From positions 1 through 43,967 of the forward strand of contig JABGPJ010000063.1 in assembly GCA_018645005.1 (NCBI GenBank): a DNA stretch of 43,967 nucleotides, read 5' to 3'. The notes under the pieces were generated by a model that did no database searches, was not told where the DNA came from, and worked only from the letters and a program-made list of their open reading frames with translations. Of this stretch, positions 8,505 to 15,637 are shown one piece after another. Both the position numbers and the translations under genes were made by a program. Every line of letters begins with the position of its first letter. The first letter of the stretch is position 1. The DNA comes from Deltaproteobacteria bacterium (GTDB lineage Bacteria; SAR324; XYD2-FULL-50-16).

Positions 8505-8833
8505 TGGGGAAAAAAGCAAGGGTATATCAGAATGGTATATTGGCTGGTACATTGGAAAAAAAAGCCAACGATCACTATATTTTCGAATATGACTTCACCT
8601 ATTTTCATGATCACTCTAAAGAACCCGTCAGTTTAACGCTGCCAAAGTCCAAAAGGATTCATGTAAGTAACCACCTGTTTTCTTACTTTTATGGTTTGCT
8701 TGCCGAAGGAAACTTAAAGGCACTTCAATGCCAGAAACTCAAAATAGATGAAAACGACGATTTTACCCGTCTGATTAAAACCGCTCATATAGATGTTATC
8801 GGATGTACAACCATTAAAGAGATCCCCGAATGA
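8504..8833 (+). CDS. hipS: HipS-like antitoxin (HipA N-terminal domain protein)
   Basis: 109 residues corresponding to the N-subdomain 1 of HipA kinases, here encoded as a separate protein: KARVYQNGILAGTLEKK, then FTYFHDHSKEPVSLTLPKS, then LFSYFYGLLAEGNLKALQC. In the HipBST family the separate HipS protein, not HipB, neutralises the kinase toxin. It overlaps hipB at its start (TGATG) and hipT at its end (ATGA, 8830-8833), indicating translational coupling of all three. The order B-S-T is the same as in the enteropathogenic E. coli HipBST locus. Confidence 0.87.
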   Translation: MGKKARVYQNGILAGTLEKKANDHYIFEYDFTYFHDHSKEPVSLTLPKSKRIHVSNHLFSYFYGLLAEGNLKALQCQKLKIDENDDFTRLIKTAHIDVIGCTTIKEIPE

Positions 8834-9807
8834 ATCCCTGCCCATCCTGCCTGAAAGAAGTCAGACAAAAGGATAGTTTCTGTCTAAAATGTTCAAAAGA
8901 GCTGTTTGGTGGAAATAGAAAGATAAAACCGCTTCTGAGCTTCGATAAGCAGCAATACGTTTCTTTTAAACGGGACGCCTCTGGAAGTTTTTCTATTTCG
9001 GGTGTTCAGGATAAAATTTCACTATCAATCCATGAAGACAGCCTGACACCAACGAAAACCGGCGGTTTATATATCTTAAAACCGGTTCCGACACTAGAGG
9101 TCCCCCTATTTCAAAATGATATCCCCGCAAATGAACATCTGACTATGCAATTGGCCAAACAGGTTTATAAGATCAAAACAGCATCCAGCTGCCTGGTACG
9201 TTTTAATGATGGTGAACCGGCTTATTTAACAAAAAGATTCGACATTTCGGATGATGCAAAGATCGCGCAGGAAGATTTTTGTCAATTATTGAATATGACC
9301 GAGGAAACACATGGTCAAAACTATAAATACGATTCCAGTTATGAACAGGCAGCTTCAGTTGTAAAAACTTACTGTTCAGCTTCTCAAATTGAAAGTGAAA
9401 AATATTTTTTTTTGCTGCTGTTCTGCTATCTGTTTTCCAATGGAGATGCCCACCTCAAAAATTTCTCCCTTCAGCAAACCCCATACAATGATTATATCTT
9501 AGCACCAGCCTATGATCTGATTTCAACATCAGTCCACTTCCCTGATGAGGCGCGTACTGCTCTCGATCTGTTTTCAAACTATGAATCTGATAGTTTCAGA
9601 GCAAACGGCTTTTATAAAAAATTCGATTTTCTTACACTGGCAGAGTTCATGGAGGTGAAAGAAAATCGGGCTTCTTCTTTTATTGACAGGTTTTTTGCAG
9701 AATATGAAAATGCCTTGGAATTAGTCCACCGCTCATTCCTTAGTGATGAAGCAAAAGAGCGCTTTTTAGTACTGTTTAATGATAGGCTGAAGGCGATTGA
9801 AAGCTGA
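8830..9807 (+). CDS. hipT: HipT-like serine/threonine kinase toxin with N-terminal zinc-ribbon-like motif
   Basis: 325 residues, the kinase core of HipA-type toxins without its own N-subdomain 1. The N-terminus has C4-P-S-C7 and C18-L-K-C21, a zinc-ribbon-like pair. The glycine-rich loop reads SFSISGVQDKISL with an S55-I-S57 pair, the SIS arrangement reported to be autophosphorylated in HipT. The catalytic loop is NGDAHLKNFS near residue 204-213 and the metal site is AYDLIS near 233. Such kinases phosphorylate aminoacyl-tRNA synthetases (HipA acts on GltX, HipT on TrpS), which stops translation; the target here is unknown. The gene looks complete, in contrast with its decayed neighbours on both sides. 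Confidence 0.88.
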   Translation: MNPCPSCLKEVRQKDSFCLKCSKELFGGNRKIKPLLSFDKQQYVSFKRDASGSFSISGVQDKISLSIHEDSLTPTKTGGLYILKPVPTLEVPLFQNDIPANEHLTMQLAKQVYKIKTASSCLVRFNDGEPAYLTKRFDISDDAKIAQEDFCQLLNMTEETHGQNYKYDSSYEQAASVVKTYCSASQIESEKYFFLLLFCYLFSNGDAHLKNFSLQQTPYNDYILAPAYDLISTSVHFPDEARTALDLFSNYESDSFRANGFYKKFDFLTLAEFMEVKENRASSFIDRFFAEYENALELVHRSFLSDEAKERFLVLFNDRLKAIES

Positions 9808-9862
9808 TGGCCGACTCTCTGTCCGGGTAGTTGGAACCTGAGGCGAAGGCCTTCGTTGACGA

Positions 9863-11005
9863 CTACCCCCAAACTTCCAGATGGTCATGTCGTTTGATGT
9901 CGCGCTTGATTGTCAAGGAGAGTAATGGATCCAATTTCATTTCCGTCAGCAGTTCTTTGACCGACTGTTGATCGGAGGCAGTCAACTCCGCGTAGGCTTT
10001 CTGCATTCTTGCCAACAGAAAAAACCGCCATGGCTGGGACGGGGCCCGGACCTTTACTCCCCGAAAATCAAATTCAATCATTCCCAGGTTTCTCTTGACC
10101 AACGGCTCGCCTGCGACCGGATTATTGGACTCGATCTACCGGTTTATACATTCAGCCACGGCTAAAGACTCTGGTACAAAATCTTCCCCGATCTTGCTTA
10201 AAATTGCTTTCAGCGTTTCCGGAATATGATCGTTTTCAATGAATGTTTCACTCATGGTCGGATATTCACCCATATCGCTTTCAGATCGATTCATACGTTC
10301 TGTCCAGCGAAAAACATGAAACGCGCTCTTTTTCATCAACATGGATGGGTATGGGTCGCGAGAGAGATGGCCATAAAAAGGGGCGATTAGACCAAAATCT
10401 GCAATGGAGGGCTTGCCGCCCAACAGATACGGATATATGGAAAAGTGCTTATTGAGCAGAACTAACAACTCCTCGTAAGCCGATTCCACTGCTGAAGATG
10501 TCTCCTGAGTTGCGCCGAGATCCCGACAGGCCTGCCACAACTCGTCCATGAACACCTTCAGCCGGGCTTTCGGGTCGCCGTCCCGGGGATGAAACAAGGT
10601 TGAGAAACCCTGCTCAAGAAAATAATCATTCTCTTCCCTGTAATTCCAACGATAATGCATAGCCGGGCGCATCAACCCTTCCAGGCCCATTACATCAAAT
10701 AGCAATGAAACAATTTTCTGCTTGGGCGTTTCCGGTAAAGCGGATGAAATATGTGATTGTTTTTCAAAATGATCAATGATCAAAGTACTGTCCTGAATGA
10801 ACTCGCCATTCGGTAATTCAAGTGTGGGCAACTTCCAACGGTGAACAATCGGCAATACATCATTGACATAATGTTCCGTGGTTGGAGCTAACTCCTTATG
10901 GGGAATTCCCTGTTTTATCAAATAAGAGCGCGCCTTTCCTGTGAAAAGCGAATAAGGACCGCCGTAGCCCTCAAAGACGCAGGCTTGACGTCTGCGGCTA
11001 CTCAT
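9863..11005 (-). pseudogene. Glutathione S-transferase family gene with in-frame TAG
   Basis: Reads as a GST: thioredoxin-like N-domain (GGPYSLFTGKARSYLIKQGIPHKEL, with LPTLELPNGEFIQDSTLIIDH) and helical C-domain (PYLLGGKPSIADFGLIAPFYGHL). At 10136-10138 a TAG interrupts the frame after AVAECINR. The same frame continues without a gap as IESNNPVAGEPLVKRNLGM and on to a natural end at 9863. One base change (for instance TGG to TAG) explains it. The 5' end is also doubtful: the open frame extends to 11179, but homology starts about 10985, where a small hairpin repeat lies, and the family start methionine is not seen. The ATG at 11005 falls in that repeat. No role is expected unless the stop is read through. 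Confidence 0.78.
10972..11005. repeat. Small hairpin repeat at the GST/HAD junction
   Basis: Contains CGCAGGCTTGACGTCTGCG (10979-10997), an imperfect palindrome whose CGCAG/CTGCG ends pair, followed by GCTACTCATGCC. It lies precisely between the truncated start of the minus-strand GST gene and the truncated start of the plus-strand HAD gene. It resembles small intergenic hairpin repeats and may be the scar of the event that removed both 5' ends. Confidence 0.4.
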
Positions 11006-11025
11006 GCCAGAGATGGCGTGTCTGT

Positions 11026-11584
11026 AATAGAAGACGAGATAGCGATTTCCCACCAAAGAAGCCGCCGACAAGGGGTGGACTTTCCGGAGGTTGACATTAT
11101 CGATATCTGGCGGTGGGTCCTGAAGCGAATTCAACCGGCTGGCGCTGACCCGGGCAATGTTCCGCGCCGGCAGATACAACTGCTGGCGATCTCATTCGAA
11201 TGTCGAGTGAATCCGGTCTGGCCCATGCCCAATTTAATCCCCATGTTAACCGAACTGTCAAAGAAAGGAGTTCGCTCCGGCATCCTGTCCAATGCGCAAT
11301 TCTATACCGAGTTGATCTTAACTGAGCTTTATGAACGAAAAATGACCGAATTGGGTTTTGATCCGGATCTTTGCTTCTGGTCGTATCTTCATGGAAAAGG
11401 CAAACCATCCCTCTCTTTTTTCAATCTCCTGCGTGACCTCCTGAACGAAAAACACGCAATCAAGCCGCAGCAAACACTCTATGTCGGCAATGACATGCTC
11501 AAAGATATTTTGCCGTCAGCCACCATCGGCTGGCGAACGGCTCTCTTTGCCGGTGATGGCTATTCACCACAAACTTCATGTTGA
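11026..11584 (+). pseudogene. HAD-family hydrolase, truncated at both ends
   Basis: Middle and late part of a haloacid dehalogenase-type hydrolase: GVDFPEVDIIDIW, then NPVWPMPNLIPMLTELSKKG, motif II-like RSGILSNAQFYTEL, motif III lysine in GKGKPSLSFF, and motif IV-like YVGNDMLKDILPS. The N-terminal DxD nucleophile motif is missing because the frame before about 11026 is the hairpin and GST antisense sequence. The C-terminus ends abruptly after TALFAGD with GYSPQTSC and a stop, short of the usual last 30 or so residues. Without the nucleophile it cannot be catalytic. It probably belonged to the same decayed block as its neighbours. Confidence 0.7.
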
Positions 11585-11773
11585 GCCGGGACCTGTGTGT
11601 GATTGAACGGGTTGGGAGTAGAAAAACCCACCGGGAGGTGGCGTCAACGACCGCCCTCGGAAGACGGCCACGTTCGAAGCTGCAAGCTTCACTTCTCACC
11701 GTCGAGAATGAGTTCAATTATATTCAGGTCTCGGCTCTGTTAGGGGAGCTGAGTAACCGTCAATCCACATAAC
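11585..11773. other. Non-coding gap with several short hairpins
   Basis: No gene recognised. The stretch carries small stem-loops: CCACC-GGGA-GGTGG around 11627-11641 and GAAGCT-GCA-AGCTTC around 11676-11690. It may be a remnant of a structured RNA or mobile element that cut off the HAD gene; I could not assign it to a family. Confidence 0.3.
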
Positions 11774-13534
11774 TCATGGCGCAATTACCTCAGCACGTTT
11801 GAGTCGTTCCTGATAGGTTTGTTTGAGCTGAAGTTTGGATAGCTTTCCACTTCCCAGTCGGGGTAGCGGATCCGTTTGGATCCGAATTTCCTCCGGAATC
11901 TTGAAGCCGGCCAGCCTGCTGGACAGGAATTTCCTTAAGTCTTCTTCGGTCAGATGATAGTCGGGTTTGGTGCCAACCATGGCTACCAGCTTTTCTCCCA
12001 GGGCGGGATCCGGTATACCAAACACAGCTGCTTCAATGACTTCGGGGTGCTCGTAAATGGCAAATTCAACCTCGCGGCTGCTGATATTTTCTCCCCCCCG
12101 GATAACAATCTCCTTAATTCGATCTGTAATAAAAACATCACTATCCTCATCCATATAGCCCATATCGCCTGTGCGAAACCATCCACCTTCCAGCATGGCC
12201 CGAGTCGTTGCCTCTTCGTTCTTCCAATAACAGCGGAAATTCGAAGCGCTTTTAAGGCAAATTTCGCCTTGCGTTCCGGTTGGGAGGTCCTGTCCGGATG
12301 GATCCACGATCCTGGCTTCCACCAGGGGTGGCATCGGTCCACCGACGCTGGCCGGTTTTTTCAGGTAGTTTTCCGCGTTGTTATGTGTCCCCAGGGCTGA
12401 TGTTTCGGTTAATCCATAAGTGGTTACAGTGATGTGACGTCCCATGCGTTCGGCGATGAATTTTAAGTGTTCCGGCGGTCATTGGGCCCCGCCAGCCCCT
12501 AGAGTGGATAGACTACTGGTATCGGTCTTCTCAAAGAGAGGAGAATTAACCAGTTGCCAGGACATGACGGGCGGCCCCATTGAGCGAGTGATCCGCTCTT
12601 TTTCGATGAGTCGCAGTCCCTCTTCGGCATTCCATTTGTACATCATTACTATTTTCATTCGTGTGGAAAATCCAACAAGAAATCCCCCCAGGAGGCCCGT
12701 GACATGGAACAGTGGAACCGACAACAACACTGCTTGACGAAACTGGGTTTTGAGTTGATCTGCCAGATCCGGTGCTACAGCTGCGACCCCCATTATTGGC
12801 GCCTGCCAGGACATCAGTGCACTGATCACGGCGCGATGAGTGGCCACTACTCCCTTTGGCTTTCCGGTTGAACCGCTTGTGTACATGATGTAGGCATCAT
12901 CATCCGGGTGGATCTCTACGTCGGGGAATTCGTCCTGTGTGTGCTGCAGCAGGAAATCAGACAGAGGTAAAACACCGGCGGGCAGATCTTCATCAAATCG
13001 TGTTACCAGGAGTGGGATTTTCAGATCTCTGATATGAGGGAGTAACTGGTTCATCCGTTGTTGATCCGCCAGAATGAGGCGGGGTTCACAATCCTCGATA
13101 CCATACGCCAGCTCTTTTCCCTGCCACCAGGAATTCATCGGAACAGCCAGGGCGCCAATAGCTGTTATCGCCATAAATGCAAGGCAGTATTCCGGGCAGT
13201 TGCGCATGACAATCACAACCCGGTCCCCTTTCCTGATGTTGAATTTCGTCATCAGCTGTTCCGCAAAACCAGCAGCAGCCCGATAGACTTCATCAAATGT
13301 GTATCTTTCATCCTGGTAAACGAGAAATGTATTGTCATCCTCAGGATACCACTCTTTGAGCTTCTGAATGTAATAATGATCTTCATCCAGACTGGATGTA
13401 TACACCTCTCTCAAGTTGCTGGGTGCGTTGGCAAATACCGGATATTCAATACCCCGAATGGTCTCCATTTTTGTTTCATATGGAGCACCAGGCTTTGTCA
13501 CTTCTGAAACTAACTGTTGTATTAACTTATCCAT
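11774..13534 (-). pseudogene. Acyl-CoA synthetase (AMP-forming) gene with in-frame TGA
   Basis: Would activate a carboxylic acid with ATP and CoA. Two open parts lie in one frame. The N-terminal part (13534-12479) has the P-loop YTSGSTGKPKGV, NSWWQGKEL and LSVPLFHVTGLLGG. The C-terminal part (12478-11774) has YGLTETSALG, GWFRTGDMGY, the hinge region ITDRIKEIVIRGGENI, and the C-terminal lysine region LPRLGSGKLSK. They are separated only by a TGA at 12479-12481 between LGAGGAQ and PPEHLKF. Family members have an ordinary residue there; CGA (Arg) to TGA is the simplest cause. All other active-site motifs are intact, so the mutation looks recent. Selenocysteine is unlikely because the site is not catalytic. 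Confidence 0.82.
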
Positions 13535-13572
13535 GTTGAACCATGTTTTTTTTAGTATCCATTCAGAATGTC

Positions 13573-13715
13573 TTCACCACGGAGACACGAAGTACACGGG
13601 GAAAAGACTTTTATGTGATTCGATTAAGATGTTTGTTACAAAAACGCCAAAATGGTGTTGTTCGTATTTTCAGTTGAAACCTTTTAAACTCTGTGGCTCT
13701 GTGGTGAATAGTTAC
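13573..13715. repeat. Inverted-repeat element (MITE/REP-like)
   Basis: Left end TTCACCACGGAGACACGAAG (13573-13592); right end reads as its imperfect reverse complement, CTCTGTGGCTCTGTGGTGAA (13689-13708), followed by TAGTTAC to 13715. It fills the gap between the acyl-CoA synthetase and TetR genes. The right end TGAATAGTTAC is shared with the element at 37334-37476. Confidence 0.6.
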
Positions 13716-13737
13716 TTTTTTACCGGATTGAGGAGTT

Positions 13738-15006
13738 TCAACGTTCCTTTTTGTCACCAGGGCTCCGTACCATCTTCAGCAGATAACGGACGATTTCCTT
13801 AACATCATATTGTATCTGTTGCCAGGAGACGTTTTCCACAATATGCCACCGGATCACCGATTGGCTGAAGGTCCCCAGAACCATATTCTGAAAAAGCCGG
13901 CCGTTCACTTCCTTCCTGATTGAACCGTCTGATTTCCCCTCTTCCAGACTTCCAGCTATTCGAGCGAACAGTTTCTGCAACGGATCATATGCTTTCGATT
14001 TATAAAAATCACGGCTATAGACACCATTCATCACCAGAATTTTACTGAAATCCGGATGCTTCACGGCTATCATCAAAAAATCCGTCAACATCCGTTCCAG
14101 CTTGATCAGCAGTGGATTGTCCTGTTCTGAATGCTTGCCACTTCCCGGGTCAGATGCGTCGAAACCATCATTAATTCGCTGAAACCCTTTTATAAAACAT
14201 GTATTGAGCAATTCCTCTTTGTTCTTGAAATACCAGTATGCCGAGCTGTCTGCGACTTTCGCTTCCTTAACCACATCCTGTATCGTCGAATCATCGTATC
14301 CTTTTATACCAAACACCTTTTCTGCGGCCTCTAAAATCCGTTGTTCTTTGTCCTGTTTTTTATGGGTTATTGCTGGCGCAGGTGAAATTAGTGCTTCGAT
14401 CAAATCCATTAAGTCATCAAAATCATCAACCAAAGGGGTCGTACTTTCCCCAATATTCAATCTCAGATTTCCCATTCCGATGCTAGCAGCGATCATACCC
14501 CGAATCACCGGGATATGGAGCGCCTCGTCAAAATCACCTCTGCTGATTCCCTTCTTCAATATTCGGTGAATAATCCCGAAATAACGTCGAATATGGACCT
14601 CGTAAGCCTCATGTTTCCAGAATGAAAACTTGGAACGACATTGAAAAAGCGAAATCTGAGTGATGTCTGTCTCCTTATCCGCGCGGTTTAAAAGAAACCA
14701 GATGAACCTTCCCAATTGACTCAGCGGCTCACGAATTCCTTTCAAATCCTCTTCAAGCTCATTCATCGAGTCACCAATATTGTCCCCCACTACTGAGAAC
14801 ATCAGATCTTCTTTGTTCTTAAAATAGTGATAAATATTTGAGCTGTGGACACCAACGTCGGATGCGATTTCCGAAATGCTCGCATCCATCCCTTTTGTCG
14901 ACATGATCGTTTCTGCTGAACGAAGAATCTGTTTCCGCCGTTTCTCTGATTTCTCCTTTCTGGCCAGTGTCGATCCCTTGTCGGATGAATTTAATGCCTG
15001 TTTCAT
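13738..15006 (-). CDS. Tandem double-TetR transcriptional regulator
   Basis: 422 residues, twice the usual length of a TetR repressor. Two complete TetR units are joined head to tail. The first HTH is at about 22-70 (RRKQILRSAETIMSTKGMD, EIASDVGVHSSNIYHYFKNKEDL) with a ligand domain to about 205. The second HTH is at about 218-268 (QRILEAAEKVFGIKGYD, VVKEAKVADSSAYWYFKNKEEL) with its own ligand domain to the end. Both HTHs keep the YxYFKNKE signature. It is divergent from the TRAP transporter cluster across a 630-base AT-rich region, so that cluster or the gene itself is the probable target. Its 3' neighbour on the same strand is the acyl-CoA synthetase, 203 bases away. Such regulators often sense acyl-CoA or xenobiotic ligands; the ligand here is unknown. 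Confidence 0.88.
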   Translation of the reverse strand: MKQALNSSDKGSTLARKEKSEKRRKQILRSAETIMSTKGMDASISEIASDVGVHSSNIYHYFKNKEDLMFSVVGDNIGDSMNELEEDLKGIREPLSQLGRFIWFLLNRADKETDITQISLFQCRSKFSFWKHEAYEVHIRRYFGIIHRILKKGISRGDFDEALHIPVIRGMIAASIGMGNLRLNIGESTTPLVDDFDDLMDLIEALISPAPAITHKKQDKEQRILEAAEKVFGIKGYDDSTIQDVVKEAKVADSSAYWYFKNKEELLNTCFIKGFQRINDGFDASDPGSGKHSEQDNPLLIKLERMLTDFLMIAVKHPDFSKILVMNGVYSRDFYKSKAYDPLQKLFARIAGSLEEGKSDGSIRKEVNGRLFQNMVLGTFSQSVIRWHIVENVSWQQIQYDVKEIVRYLLKMVRSPGDKKER

Positions 15007-15287
15007 GGTCTGTTTAGCCTATATTGGATGGAATAATAATCTAGTTCAATTGCTGCCAAAATCTCTTCCAGATTAAGTGGTCAGTCGAGATATTGTAACA
15101 TAACTTACTGTTTAATATGCTTATAAATTTTGATTTAACCATTGGTGGGAAATATGACGTTTTGAAATATAATTAGTTATCAATGATGTTTTACAGTTAT
15201 CAAGTATCATTCAAATTGTAAATACTTTAATAATTTTAATTTAATCTGCTTTTAAGTATTTGTTTAATAAGGTTATTCATTTTTTTG
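15007..15287. other. AT-rich divergent intergenic region
   Basis: About 280 bases with no gene. It should carry the promoter of the tetR-like gene (minus strand) and operators for it. I do not see a clear palindromic operator by eye. Confidence 0.35.
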
Positions 15288-15316
15288 TTGACATATTTCC
15301 TGTCTATGACATTATT
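15288..15316 (+). promoter_or_regulatory. Candidate sigma-70 promoter for the TRAP cluster
   Basis: TTGACA at 15288-15293, a 17-base spacer, and ATTATT at 15311-15316. The -35 is perfect and the -10 moderate. Transcription from about 15323 would give a leader of about 315 bases before the permease start at 15638. Confidence 0.45.
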
Positions 15317-15420
15317 CCAATACCAATTGATTATATGTCAAAACTTGAAGAATTCAAAATCTACAAGTCTTGCTTGGATTACAATCAGGCTCTGATCATT
15401 TGTAAATATTTATCGCATGG

Positions 15421-15615
15421 CAAGGGCTAATACCCCAGGCGACGTGTTTCCTTGACGCAAACGGGAAACACTTGGCCGCTTGCGGCGGTTTGCATTCAAG
15501 TAAGTTTTTTTTCTAACGAAAAGCGATTAGATGTTAGCTGTTTGAAGCTTTTGCCAATCGCTTAAAGCTAAAGCCTAAAGTTGAATACACCTCCGCTTGC
15601 AGCGGGGATTTTTTT
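15421..15615 (+). promoter_or_regulatory. Structured 5' leader (possible riboswitch or attenuator)
   Basis: Three strong stems are visible in the leader of the TRAP permease. GTGTTTCC (15444-15451) pairs with GGAAACAC (15464-15471). GCCG-CUUG-CGGC (15475-15486) is a stable CUUG tetraloop hairpin. AAGCGATT (15521-15528) pairs with AATCGCTT (15556-15563). GCAAAC within 15457-15462 can also pair with GTTTGC at 15488-15493, closing a multi-branch fold, and eight T follow at 15505-15512. AGCTTT (15547-15552) and AAAGCT (15564-15569) allow an alternative pairing. The leader ends in a terminator right before the start codon. It matches none of the riboswitch classes I can recall in detail. Confidence 0.5.
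15590..15615 (+). terminator. Intrinsic terminator/attenuator before the TRAP permease
   Basis: CCTCCGC (15590-15596), loop, GCGGGG (15602-15607), then seven T (15609-15615). It sits only 23 bases before the start codon and inside the leader, with no plus-strand gene upstream, so it can only serve to control read-through into the permease. Confidence 0.6.
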
Positions 15616-15637
15616 ATTAACCGGGGACGGGAGCAAC

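Noticed and set aside
11585-11773. Group II intron remnant, suggested by the hairpins
   Set aside because: No domain V signature and no reverse transcriptase sequence nearby; the stems alone are not enough.
10136-12481. Stop-codon recoding (pyrrolysine at TAG, selenocysteine at TGA)
   Set aside because: The two genes use different stops, neither site is catalytic in its family, and no pyl or sel genes or SECIS-like stem were noticed; plain nonsense mutations are simpler.
15421-15500. c-di-GMP-I (GEMM) riboswitch, suggested by GACGCAAAC in the leader
   Set aside because: The expected upstream A-rich GGCAAACC box, tetraloop helix and receptor helix are not in the right order, so I left the leader unclassified.
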